A DNA stretch of 26,353 nt, taken from positions 1 through 26,353 of the IMG/VR virus record IMGVR_UViG_3300020430_000081. One strand, given 5' to 3'. Made by a program: the position numbers and the translations under genes. Every line of letters starts with the position of its first letter. Positions within the stretch are counted from its first letter, which is position 1. This DNA is from a virus. Positions 7,025-15,443 of this stretch are shown one piece after another. The notes under the pieces were generated by a model. That model ran no database searches. It was not told where the DNA came from and was given only the letters and a program-made list of their open reading frames with translations.

Positions 7025-7962
7025 TGGATTTTTATGGAGATTCTGTAAGATGGTTTATCGGCGTAATAGTTGATAATAATGATCCTTTACAATTAGACAG
7101 AGTTAGAGTAAGAATACATGGAATACATGGAACTAGTACAGAAGATATTGATACTCCAGATTTGCCATGGGCTCAAGTATCGATACCTGTAACAGAAGGT
7201 GGAAGTTCTGGTATTGGAGCAAACTGCCAATTGAAAGTAAGAGCACAAGTGTTTGGTATATTTTTAGATGGCAAAAATTCTCAGTTGCCGTTAGTTCTTG
7301 GATCTATACCAAAGATAGAAACTTTTAAAAATGAAGTAAACGACGCTGGAGAAACCTCACAAAATAATATACAAAGTGTTGCACTTCAACAAACTGGACT
7401 AGATAATTTAGATTCTGAACTTGTAGGAACTACCAATTTAGAAAAGATATTTAATTTTTTTGTATCAGAAAAAGGCGGTCCATATAAAGAGCATCAAGCC
7501 GCAGCCATGTGTGGCCACTTTTTGCAAGAAGCTGGCAGAACTAAATCTGGTGATATAAAAATAGATGCCGTGTCAGGCACTGATAAAATTAAGCTGGCTG
7601 ATGGCACAGAAATACGAGGCTTTGGAATTGCGCAATGGAATCCACAAGCTAAAGGTGGGTATGATAAGTCTAGGCTTGCAGAACTTATTAATTTTTCTTC
7701 AATGAGAAAATTAGATTATAAATCTTTATATGCACAAGTCCATTTTGTCAAGTTTGAGTTAGCAACTTCAGAAAAGACAGCGAGAAGAAAACTAGAAAGT
7801 ACGTTAACTGTAGAACAAGCTACAAAAGCTTTTGATTATTATGAGAGAGCCGAAGGATTTAAGTTTGAGCCTTATCAACCATCAAAAAGTATTGCCAAAA
7901 GAATAAAAAATGCCGATGAAGTATTTAATAAATTTAAGCATGGCCAGTTGCCGCAGGAGTAA
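7021..7962 (+). CDS. 5: Baseplate hub OB-fold protein with tail lysozyme (gp5 N-terminal part)
   Basis: A 313-residue protein with two parts. Residues 8-97 form a gp5/VgrG OB-fold: RWFIGVIVDNNDPLQLDRVR, later PWAQVSIPVT and PLVLGSIP. Residues about 140-285 look like the phage tail lysozyme domain (Phage_lysozyme2 type): HFLQEAG with E170 as the likely catalytic glutamate, and GFGIAQWN at 200-207 as the usual second motif. The enzyme would open peptidoglycan locally during injection. Unlike T4 gp5 (about 575 residues: OB, lysozyme, beta-helix), there is no beta-helix here; that part lies in the gene at 10068. The start overlaps the hub gene stop; Met2 at 7024 is an equally possible start. Confidence 0.85.
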   Translation: MMDFYGDSVRWFIGVIVDNNDPLQLDRVRVRIHGIHGTSTEDIDTPDLPWAQVSIPVTEGGSSGIGANCQLKVRAQVFGIFLDGKNSQLPLVLGSIPKIETFKNEVNDAGETSQNNIQSVALQQTGLDNLDSELVGTTNLEKIFNFFVSEKGGPYKEHQAAAMCGHFLQEAGRTKSGDIKIDAVSGTDKIKLADGTEIRGFGIAQWNPQAKGGYDKSRLAELINFSSMRKLDYKSLYAQVHFVKFELATSEKTARRKLESTLTVEQATKAFDYYERAEGFKFEPYQPSKSIAKRIKNADEVFNKFKHGQLPQE

Positions 7963-7968
7963 GAAATA

Positions 7969-10059
7969 ATGTCAGATTTTATAAATGGTGCGGGAAAAAC
8001 AGTAAATCTACCAGATGACGCGGGTCCAAATCCTGAAGTTACTAAAGTAGAAGTTAAAGAAAGAGAAAGTTCTTTTGCCTTTACAACTTTAAGAAGAGGA
8101 AAATGGAGTGTTAGTACTTCTTCATCTCCAGCAGGCCCTGTATCTGAAGTAGTACTTGACAGGTTTTATGCTAAAGTAAAAGTCTTTTACACAAGAAACT
8201 CCACGCGAGAAGAAGTAGAAGCTGAACTTGGTAAAGACGTTGCGGACGCCATGGCGGCTCAGTCTTCTCAAATGGAGGCTCAGTCAAAAGCATTAATAAA
8301 AGACTTACAGTTTGACAAGATAAATTTAGAGGGAGTAAGTACTAAAAACTTTGGAGAGGCCGGTGGTTTTAAAGGAATACAAGACTTTGCAAAAAGTTTT
8401 CAAGGCGTAACTAAGAGGCCAATGCTGGCAAAGGCTACTCAAAACTTAGGTGATGGATCTGCAAAAGGAATCTCTAGTCAGTTATCAAGTATAAAAGCTA
8501 TCACTGGAGGTAAGGGAGCTTCTGGATTTCTTAAAAAATTTACTACTCAAATGAATGCGAGTTCAACTAAAAAAATAACAAAGAAAACCTTTCCAACATT
8601 TAGTGATAAAAAGTTAAATACTTTAATTTCAAAAGTAGCATTAAATGCGTCTAAAGCCGAAGTTTCTCTAGAACCTCAAAACGATCCAAAGTTAAAAGCT
8701 AACAATGAAGTTCAAAAAATATATAGAGCTAAAGTAAAAGAAGAATTAAATAACGCTGGAGCTCAGTTAGATCCACTATCTCCTTTTGGCGGAATAGGAA
8801 GGCCTAATGTTAATTTTGGAGCTCAGTTGTTGGCTAAAGCTAAAGGTATATTAGGAACTGGTTCAGGAGACATAACAGAAGTAGTTCAAGGTGCTAAGTT
8901 CAGTCCTGAGAAAGTTAAGAACTTAATCGATAAAGGCTTAAATACTAACATAAGAAGCAACTTAAGTAAAGGAGAAGTGACGTCTGCAGTTCCTACTAAT
9001 GCAGTAAGTTCTTCCACTTCAGCAAGCGGTTTTGCAGGATTCAATACGCCTTCAAGCTATGTTTTTCGAAAGATAGCTTCTCCAGATGAACTGTACAGAA
9101 AATTTAAAAAATGTCCTAGATCTACTAAAAAAGGAGCAGATAAGATAGGGTGTATTATATTTGGTTGGACAAAACACTTAGTTGGCTCACCAAGTAAAGT
9201 AGATGCTGCAGAAGTTCATAGGTTAACTAAAATATTTGATAGAAGTAATCTTGTAGAAACATTAGGGAGCGCTGAAAAAGCTGATGAAAGAATAAGTATT
9301 AAGCCAAGAGAGTTTGGAATACAACCTCATTATGTGGTTTTAAGAAACGGTGATATACAAGAGGGAAGGCCACTAGACGTTACTAGAAACAAAGACTATG
9401 CTCAATATGCTTTATCAGGAGTTAAAGTCGCTTTTGTAGCCAGTGACACAGCACCAGTTACTCCAAAACAAATGGAATCATTTAACATAATAATAAAAGT
9501 GTGGTTGAGAGTTTTTCCAGCTGGTCAAGTTTTTTCTGATTTTGAAGTTGATCCAGAGTACGATGGTCCAGGGTTTAACGCAAAAGAAGTAGTAAAGTCG
9601 ATACATGACGTAGAATTTTTAACTTCATCGCCTTCAGACTTAGAAGAAATGCCAGATCCAAAACAATTAGCTATGACAAAGCCAAACAAGATAGCAAAGT
9701 CAACTCAAGGCGGGTCGTTTCCAATTGATATAGATCAAATAAATACTGATATAGCTCAAAGATTAGAATCAGAAGCTTTTCAAAAAGATGCTGCAAATGC
9801 GCAGAACGTATTTAAAAATGAAACTGGAACTGCAATAAATAACATGAATAGTAAAATAGATGAATTAGATGCAGCTGGTAAGTTACCAGCAGGTATTGGT
9901 AAAGCTCTAAAAGATTCTAAGATAGGAAATTTAGAAAATTTAGTAAAAGGATCTGGTGGAAAGATAGACAGCATAGTAAATTCATTACAAAGCGCACCGG
10001 GTCAAACTTTATCGCAAAAAGAAGGTATAGCAAAAAATTTATTTAGTAAATTCCAGTAG
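7969..10059 (+). CDS. Baseplate-region protein with degenerate amidase-like domain
   Basis: A 696-residue protein I cannot name. AGGAG lies nine bases before the ATG. Residues 100-370 are Lys/Ser/Ala-rich with many short helices. Residues about 390-545 follow the Amidase_2 (N-acetylmuramoyl-L-alanine amidase) pattern: a first strand CIIFGWTKH (395-403), PHYVVLRNGDIQEGRP (453-468), GVKVAFVA (484-491), TPKQMESFN, and SDFEVDPEYDGPGF (523-536). The zinc ligands of active enzymes appear replaced: G399 for the first His, D524 for the second, G533 for the Cys before PGF. So the fold is probably kept without catalysis, for binding or structure. It lies between the lysozyme-hub gene and the spike gene, so it is probably part of the hub or spike assembly. 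The tail (590-696) is helical and polar. Confidence 0.8.
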   Translation: MSDFINGAGKTVNLPDDAGPNPEVTKVEVKERESSFAFTTLRRGKWSVSTSSSPAGPVSEVVLDRFYAKVKVFYTRNSTREEVEAELGKDVADAMAAQSSQMEAQSKALIKDLQFDKINLEGVSTKNFGEAGGFKGIQDFAKSFQGVTKRPMLAKATQNLGDGSAKGISSQLSSIKAITGGKGASGFLKKFTTQMNASSTKKITKKTFPTFSDKKLNTLISKVALNASKAEVSLEPQNDPKLKANNEVQKIYRAKVKEELNNAGAQLDPLSPFGGIGRPNVNFGAQLLAKAKGILGTGSGDITEVVQGAKFSPEKVKNLIDKGLNTNIRSNLSKGEVTSAVPTNAVSSSTSASGFAGFNTPSSYVFRKIASPDELYRKFKKCPRSTKKGADKIGCIIFGWTKHLVGSPSKVDAAEVHRLTKIFDRSNLVETLGSAEKADERISIKPREFGIQPHYVVLRNGDIQEGRPLDVTRNKDYAQYALSGVKVAFVASDTAPVTPKQMESFNIIIKVWLRVFPAGQVFSDFEVDPEYDGPGFNAKEVVKSIHDVEFLTSSPSDLEEMPDPKQLAMTKPNKIAKSTQGGSFPIDIDQINTDIAQRLESEAFQKDAANAQNVFKNETGTAINNMNSKIDELDAAGKLPAGIGKALKDSKIGNLENLVKGSGGKIDSIVNSLQSAPGQTLSQKEGIAKNLFSKFQ
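9151..9576 (+). other. Region coding for the degenerate Amidase_2-like domain
   Basis: Residues 395-536 of the 696-residue protein. The block order (IIFGWT, HYVVLRNGDIQEGRP, VKVAFVA, PKQM, DGPGF) matches Amidase_2, but the three expected zinc ligands are G399, D524 and G533. The alignment was made by eye from memory of the family. Confidence 0.62.
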
Positions 10060-10067
10060 GATAATAA

Positions 10068-11477
10068 ATGGGAAAAGAATTACAAAATCAAGATAAGTTC
10101 ATAGATGATGCGGCATTTCAATCTGCCAGAAAAAATACTGATGGCAGATCTGATCCGGATGGAATATTTCCAAGACCAGAATATGTTGGAACTACTAGTG
10201 TAGGTAACAAAGCCACTGGAGCTAAAGAATCACACGTGTACTTAGGTGGTTCTACTGATGGTATGGACTTAGAACTTAAAACAGAAGCTCCTACTCAATA
10301 CCCGTTAAACCAAGTTAAAGAAACAATATCTGGACATGTAGTTGAATATGACGACACTGCAGGTAGAGAAAGAATGATGTTCAGACATAAGAGTGGTTCT
10401 GGTGTAGAGATGCGAGCTGACGGAACTGTCATTTATAGTTCTACTGAAAATACTATTCGTATAACAGCATCTGACGAAAAAGTAATAGTTGAAGGCGACG
10501 GCGAACTGGTCTACAACGGCAACTTAAAAATGAAAGTTGCCGGTGATTTTGACTTACAAGTTGGTGGCAACTTTACTACTAGCGTTGCAGGTGATATAGA
10601 TGAAATCATAAAAGGAAATAAAGTCACGGACATAGCGAAGAATAAAGATATAGCTGTTCAAGGTAATAATGCTGAAACAGTACTTGGCACAAAGACTGAG
10701 ACTATACTAGGAAACGTTTTTTTAACTCATAAAGGTAATCTTGAGCACGACATTCAAGGAACGTCAGAAGTGTCGGTTGGTGATGAAGCTATCTTAACAG
10801 CTGAAAATGGAATAGTAATATCTTCTCTTGATATAAACATGGCAGCTTCGTCATTAACTGTTATTGGAGATAGTGGTACCGTTGGTGGTGCTAATATAAT
10901 TCATTACGGTCATACTGCGCACATACCAAGAATCAATGCAACTTCAGTTCATGCTTCGCAAGGCGTTATCGCCGCTGTAGGAATGACTGCACCAACATTT
11001 AATGGTAACTTATCAGGTAATGCTAATACTGCTGGTAAAGCAGCCACAGCTGCTGTAGGACCAGCTGCAGGAAGTTCACAAGATGCCGTAACTTTTACAA
11101 CGGCTGCCGATTCAAACCCTGGCCAACCAAATGCCACTGTGATGTTAGATTATTTAAATCAAACTGATTTAGGCATAAGAAGACTAGATATAGATCCTTT
11201 TGATGACTTTAAAAATGCTGTTAACAGAGCAGAAAATTACGGTGGAATATCTTCAGTTGACTTGTCTACAGCATTAGCAAGATCAAAGCTAAGAGATCCT
11301 AATAACTTAAAGAATCAAGCTTTTACTGGAGCATTAGTCACTGAAGGAATAATATCTTCTAACTTTGCAGTGCCAGTGGTGCCAAAATTTGGAAGAGTCG
11401 TAGGTCCAGAGAAGACTCCAAAAAGAGGCACAGAATCTATCGGTAGTCAAGATGGATTTATAAGTTTGTTTACATAA
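10068..11477 (+). CDS. Baseplate central spike, beta-helix (gp5 C-terminal/VgrG-like)
   Basis: A 469-residue protein. Residues about 83-125 read YPLNQVKETISGHVVEYDD followed by RERMMFRHKSGSGVEM and ADGT, the signature that leads from OB-fold into beta-helix in gp5 and VgrG proteins. Residues 125-265 are short repeating strands rich in Gly, Asp, Asn and Val (for example GDFDLQVGGNF), as expected for a triangular intertwined beta-helix. At 275-295 a His cluster (H279, H282, H285, H295) may form a metal-bound tip or turn. Residues 296-469 are an extra Ala/Gly-rich and partly helical domain not seen after the T4 gp5 helix. Its role would be the membrane-puncturing needle. It has no lysozyme domain; that is encoded at 7021. 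AGGA precedes the start. Confidence 0.8.
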   Translation: MGKELQNQDKFIDDAAFQSARKNTDGRSDPDGIFPRPEYVGTTSVGNKATGAKESHVYLGGSTDGMDLELKTEAPTQYPLNQVKETISGHVVEYDDTAGRERMMFRHKSGSGVEMRADGTVIYSSTENTIRITASDEKVIVEGDGELVYNGNLKMKVAGDFDLQVGGNFTTSVAGDIDEIIKGNKVTDIAKNKDIAVQGNNAETVLGTKTETILGNVFLTHKGNLEHDIQGTSEVSVGDEAILTAENGIVISSLDINMAASSLTVIGDSGTVGGANIIHYGHTAHIPRINATSVHASQGVIAAVGMTAPTFNGNLSGNANTAGKAATAAVGPAAGSSQDAVTFTTAADSNPGQPNATVMLDYLNQTDLGIRRLDIDPFDDFKNAVNRAENYGGISSVDLSTALARSKLRDPNNLKNQAFTGALVTEGIISSNFAVPVVPKFGRVVGPEKTPKRGTESIGSQDGFISLFT

Positions 11478-11485
11478 GGAATAAC

Positions 11486-12133
11486 ATGGCAACAATTACA
11501 ACAGATATAGTTCCAAGCGCAAAATTTAATCCGGTTTTTCAAGATAAGATAACAGCAAGAACAAGATTGGCACCAGGGATAACAATGGCAAAATTTTTAG
11601 GTAGCCATGGAGATCCAGTTACTATGCATCATATATTATCCAGTGCTGATAAAAAAACACTTGCAAAACAATATACGTTGCATGCAGAAGCAATGAGAAC
11701 TATAAATGATCCAAAGAGTACAAAAGAATTTCAAGATTTTAGACTTGAAGTTCAAGAAGGCCTATACATTCCAGGGCCTAATGAAAAGTTAGACGTCAGC
11801 ACCGGCGTAAATCATTTTTTAACTAATGGTCAAGGAGTTGTTTATGCTTTAAGAGATATAAACGGAGCTATTGCTTTAGAAAAAACTTTTGATTTAGCTG
11901 TATTTTGGAAAGACCATTTAGATTTTGATAGACTGATTTTAGATTATGATAACTATAATCCAGATGAATCATTACATGCTTGCGTAATATTAATTATGCC
12001 ACAAATAGTTGCGCCTTGGACAGTGACTTATAAAAATGAAGTAGAAACAAGATTTAATAACGCTTCTCAAACCACTAATGAACTTTTAGAAGTAGTAGTT
12101 CCTAATGAAAATTTAGAAACTTTAAATACTTGA
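11486..12133 (+). CDS. Baseplate-region protein of unknown function, possibly a degenerate M15-type fold
   Basis: A 215-residue protein with no sure identification. The order of short motifs resembles the M15A D,D-peptidase fold: GITMAKFLGS (31-40) like the F-T-L-A-E-F opening, a central segment around NGQGVVYAL (114-122) where the metal His and Asp normally lie, FDRLILDYDN (147-156) like FDQLILEY, and SLHACVIL (162-169) like the WVHVS strand with H164 as a possible third ligand. The His and Asp of the SxHxxGxAxD motif are not visible, so catalysis is doubtful. This assignment rests on eye alignment and is weak. It lies between the spike gene and gp25, after AAGGA eight bases upstream of ATG, and before a late promoter, so it ends the first transcription segment of the operon. 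Confidence 0.75.
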   Translation: MATITTDIVPSAKFNPVFQDKITARTRLAPGITMAKFLGSHGDPVTMHHILSSADKKTLAKQYTLHAEAMRTINDPKSTKEFQDFRLEVQEGLYIPGPNEKLDVSTGVNHFLTNGQGVVYALRDINGAIALEKTFDLAVFWKDHLDFDRLILDYDNYNPDESLHACVILIMPQIVAPWTVTYKNEVETRFNNASQTTNELLEVVVPNENLETLNT

Positions 12134-12141
12134 TATAAATA
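12134..12141 (+). promoter_or_regulatory. T4-type late promoter (TATAAATA) upstream of gp25
   Basis: Perfect TATAAATA immediately after the stop of the preceding gene (12131-12133), 17 bases before the gp25 ATG at 12159. Initiation would fall near 12147, giving a very short leader that still contains the AAAGGA ribosome site. Confidence 0.72.
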
Positions 12142-12158
12142 GACAAAAAGGATTTTAA

Positions 12159-12602
12159 ATGCCATCAAGAGCTTTTTCAATTGAAGACGGTAATATAGGT
12201 ACTAAGAACATTCTTACTTCCAGAAGAGAAGAATATTCTGATATAGACCTTTCTTTTGCAAAAAAAGGTTCTGGAGATATATTTAAAAAATCGCATTCGG
12301 CAGCAGTAAAACAAGCGGTAAGAAATTTATTACTAACTAATTTTTCAGAAAAACCATTTTTGCCATTGTTTGGAGCTGATCTAAACTCTATGCTATTTAG
12401 ACTTAGTAGCGATATAGATGATGACACTTTAGAAGATGATATAATAAAAGCAATTGAAACGTTTGAGCCACGCGCAAGAGTTTTAAACATAAAAAATGTT
12501 ATAAGTCCAGATACTAACGAGGTAAAAGTTACTGTGACTTTTCAAGTAATTAACACGTCAGAAGAAGCTTTTGTTGACGTATCGCTAACGAGGTTAAGGT
12601 AA
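12159..12602 (+). CDS. 25: Baseplate wedge protein gp25
   Basis: A 147-residue protein of the gp25-like wedge family (T4 gp25 about 132). It has SFAKKGSGDIFKKSHSAAVK (32-51), the helix AVRNLLLTNFSEKPFLPLFG (53-72) and the family hallmark E103-P104-R105 in FEPRARV. gp25 forms the core of the wedge together with gp6 and nucleates the sheath by donating the first strand of the sheath mesh. AAAGGA lies about ten bases before the ATG. Its stop shares a base with the gp6 start (TAATG), as expected for partners that assemble together. Confidence 0.93.
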   Translation: MPSRAFSIEDGNIGTKNILTSRREEYSDIDLSFAKKGSGDIFKKSHSAAVKQAVRNLLLTNFSEKPFLPLFGADLNSMLFRLSSDIDDDTLEDDIIKAIETFEPRARVLNIKNVISPDTNEVKVTVTFQVINTSEEAFVDVSLTRLR

Positions 12603-14431
12603 TGGCAACGACAATTAAATCAACTCAATTAGATTTTGACTTTATTAAAAATAAGTTAAAAGAAAAATTTAAAGAACAAACAGAGTTTCAAGATTATAAC
12701 TTTGAAGCTTCAGGATTAAATAACTTATTAGACGTTTTAGCACTTAACTCTCATTTTAACGGATTAACTGCTAACTTTGCTTTAAATGAAAGTTTTATAA
12801 ACACAGCTCAGTTAAGAAGTTCTGTAGTAGCTCATGCAGAAACTTTAGGATATGTTCCAACATCATACACCTCTTCTCAAGCCAAATTAAATCTATCAAT
12901 ATTAATAACAACAGAGCCTAGACCTACAAGCGTTACTCTTGAAAGAGGTGCTATATTTACAGCAAGTGTTGATGACGTAAGTTATACTTTTCAAACTAGA
13001 CAAAATTTTGTAGCTTCAGATGATGGCACTGGATCTTATGAGTTTCAAACTAGTGATGGCGTATCTCAAATTCCAGTTTTTGAAGGAACTGAAAAAATCA
13101 AAACTTTTATAGTAGGAGAAAAAGCAGATGCTCAGGTTTATGTAATACCAGATGTCACTATGGATACTTCTACTATAAGAGTAAGAGTCTTTGACACGTT
13201 GACAGGTACTACTTTTACAACTTATACAAACATACAAGATGCTGTAAGAGTTACAGATGATTCTGCTTTATTTCAAATAAAAGAAGTGCCAAACGGATTT
13301 TATGAATTAATATTTGGTGATGGCTTAACCACTGGTAAAACTCCTGTTGCTGGAAATAAAATAGTAGTTGACTATCTATCAACACAAGGAGCTGTAGCAA
13401 ATGGTGCGAAAACTTTTACTACAAGCGTGGCTTTAAGCGTTCTTGGCGTAAACTATCCTCTAACGGCTACAACAAGCTCTGCATCAGCTGGCGGCGCTTT
13501 TAAAGAATCTATAGAATCAATAAGAAGAAATGCGCCTATCGCTTTTAGTTCACAAAAAAGATTAGTAACTGCAGATGATTATAGAGCTCAAATATTAGCT
13601 AACTTTGGAACGTTTTTAGATGATGTAATAGCTTGGGGCGGTCATGACAACGTTCCGCAAATATATGGAAGAGTTTTTGCCGGACTTAAGTTTAAAAGCA
13701 ATATAGACAATTCTACTAGAGAAGACGTTAAAAACCGAATAAAAAATGATTTATCTGAAAATTTAGCTATTATGTCGATAGATTTAGCGTTTGCGGATGC
13801 TATAACTACTAAACTTACGCTGTCTACATTTTTTAATTTAGATCCAGATTTAACATCTTCTACATCCCAATCAGTTGAGAATTTAGTTCAAGGTACTATA
13901 AATTCTTTCTTTTCAACTAACTTAAAAAAGTTTAATAAAGTTTTTAGAAGATCTAATTTATTGACAGCTATTGATGCTTTGGACGTTGCCATTCTTAACT
14001 CTCGTATGGATGTTAAAATGCAAAGAGAGCAGGCGATCGATATAAATCAGTCTGTGACATATTCAATAACTTTTCCAACTACTATAGCAGAACCTGACGA
14101 CGTTAATAGAATTATAACAAGTTCTTTATTTACTCTTAACAGTAGAACTTGTTCCATAAGAAATGCTTTAAACAGTAACAAGTTAGAAGTAGTAGATCAA
14201 GATGGAACTATTCAAGTAGATAACATTGGATCGTATTCGCAAACTCAAGGTTTAGTCACGCTCACTGGATTTGCTCCGTCTGCTATTCAAGGAAATTTTT
14301 TAAAAGTAAACGCTGTTCCAGCAAATCAAGGTACTATAAGACCTTTACGTAATTACGTACTTGATATTGACACCGTTGGTTCAATTTCAACCGCGGTAAT
14401 AGACAACCAAAACACATTAGTAACACTGTAA
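12602..14431 (+). CDS. 6: Baseplate wedge protein gp6
   Basis: A 609-residue protein (T4 gp6 about 660). The N-terminus has FDFIKNKLKEKFKEQTEFQD followed by YNFEASGLNNLLDVLALN and NALNE-type helices, typical of gp6. Around residues 300-335 is RRNAPIAFSSQKRLVTADDY, the block shared with J-type baseplate proteins of other contractile phages. The C-terminal part (about 380-470) forms the helical dimerisation region with VENLVQGTINSFFSTNLKKF. gp6 makes the inner ring of the baseplate and drives the opening of the hexagon on contraction. It overlaps gp25 by one base, with AAGG just upstream. Confidence 0.92.
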   Translation: MATTIKSTQLDFDFIKNKLKEKFKEQTEFQDYNFEASGLNNLLDVLALNSHFNGLTANFALNESFINTAQLRSSVVAHAETLGYVPTSYTSSQAKLNLSILITTEPRPTSVTLERGAIFTASVDDVSYTFQTRQNFVASDDGTGSYEFQTSDGVSQIPVFEGTEKIKTFIVGEKADAQVYVIPDVTMDTSTIRVRVFDTLTGTTFTTYTNIQDAVRVTDDSALFQIKEVPNGFYELIFGDGLTTGKTPVAGNKIVVDYLSTQGAVANGAKTFTTSVALSVLGVNYPLTATTSSASAGGAFKESIESIRRNAPIAFSSQKRLVTADDYRAQILANFGTFLDDVIAWGGHDNVPQIYGRVFAGLKFKSNIDNSTREDVKNRIKNDLSENLAIMSIDLAFADAITTKLTLSTFFNLDPDLTSSTSQSVENLVQGTINSFFSTNLKKFNKVFRRSNLLTAIDALDVAILNSRMDVKMQREQAIDINQSVTYSITFPTTIAEPDDVNRIITSSLFTLNSRTCSIRNALNSNKLEVVDQDGTIQVDNIGSYSQTQGLVTLTGFAPSAIQGNFLKVNAVPANQGTIRPLRNYVLDIDTVGSISTAVIDNQNTLVTL

Positions 14432-14432
14432 G

Positions 14433-15413
14433 ATGCCAATTAATTATCACTATAATCGTCGAAATAGAAACTTTTTAAATAGAAAAGTAAGTGAAGCTTT
14501 ACCTGAGCATATCACTAGTGATTTTACTAAGTTTGTAGACTTTTTAGAAACTTACTACAAACAACTTGATTCTGACGGAACTACATCTTTTGGAAATGAC
14601 ATAAGGCAATTATTTGCGTTGAGAGACGCTGGTGCTACACCGCAGTTAGATAACTTAATATCTGAAGTTTCTGCTGGTTTACCTAATGGTAATAATTTTA
14701 CAGATCCTAGGTATGCAGTCAGAAGACTTGCGGAACTACAAAGAAATAAAGGCACGAGGTTTTCAATTGAAGAATTTTTTAGATTATTTTTTCAAGATAA
14801 GATAGTAGTAGAATATCCAAAAGATGATTTGTTTATCATAGGAGCTGGTGACTCAAACGTTCCAGCTTCATTAATCGGACCTGAATCTTTAAAAGTCATA
14901 CAAAATGGTAAGTTATTTCAGGTTTTTTCTATATTAATAAAAACAGCTTTATCTAGTAATACTTGGGAAGCATTATATAAAAAATTTATTCATCCGGCCG
15001 GTTTCTTTTTTGCAGGAGAAATAACTTCAGACACCCAAGCAATTAATAATATAACAGCTCAAGGTTTTCTTAATGATGAAGATTCTGGTGCGATAACTTT
15101 TATAAGTCAAGCTTCTAATCCACCAGTAGCTCCATTTGTACAATTAACTGCATTGATAGATTCAGACAACAATGGAACGGCTGATTTTAGAATGGGCTTA
15201 GATCAGTTAGTAAGTGTTTATCAAAATCTTACTCCAGCTGAATTAGATAAGTTTTACTCAAGTACTGCACAACTTATTACTCCAAACTCATTTACTTTTG
15301 ACGATAGTAATATTAGAGACAGCGCAGCAAACGCAACACCAGACTTCTCATTGGCTACAGAGACAATGGATAATGAAATATTCGGAAATTACTTAATTGA
15401 CTCAACTTTCTAG
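14433..15413 (+). CDS. 7: Baseplate wedge protein, short gp7-like
   Basis: A 326-residue protein that resembles only the C-terminal third of T4 gp7 (T4 protein about 1032 residues). Shared blocks: an N-terminal FTKFVDFLETYYKQLDSDG (31-49) like the gp7 FEAFCEAYIQYL segment, NKGTRFSIEEFFRLFFQDKI (106-125) like the STKGIEASYKFLF block, EYPKDD, and WEALYKKFIHPAGFFFAGEI (179-198) like the FVHPVGFGF segment. In T4 this region binds gp6 and gp25 in the inner wedge. The outer domains of T4 gp7 are missing, so other proteins, perhaps the DUF4815 protein downstream, must connect to the baseplate rim. It starts one base after the gp6 stop. Tail region (240-326) is acidic and variable. Confidence 0.72.
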   Translation: MPINYHYNRRNRNFLNRKVSEALPEHITSDFTKFVDFLETYYKQLDSDGTTSFGNDIRQLFALRDAGATPQLDNLISEVSAGLPNGNNFTDPRYAVRRLAELQRNKGTRFSIEEFFRLFFQDKIVVEYPKDDLFIIGAGDSNVPASLIGPESLKVIQNGKLFQVFSILIKTALSSNTWEALYKKFIHPAGFFFAGEITSDTQAINNITAQGFLNDEDSGAITFISQASNPPVAPFVQLTALIDSDNNGTADFRMGLDQLVSVYQNLTPAELDKFYSSTAQLITPNSFTFDDSNIRDSAANATPDFSLATETMDNEIFGNYLIDSTF

Positions 15414-15421
15414 TATAAATA
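15414..15421 (+). promoter_or_regulatory. T4-type late promoter (TATAAATA) upstream of the gp10-type gene
   Basis: Perfect TATAAATA starting directly after the gp7-like stop codon (15411-15413), 22 bases before the ATG at 15444. The leader would keep the AGGATA ribosome site. Confidence 0.72.
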
Positions 15422-15443
15422 GAACTATTATTTAGGATAAAAA

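Noticed and set aside
13016-13237. Leftward 73-residue frame inside gp6
   Set aside because: Shadow of the gp6 coding sequence with no RBS and unlikely composition.
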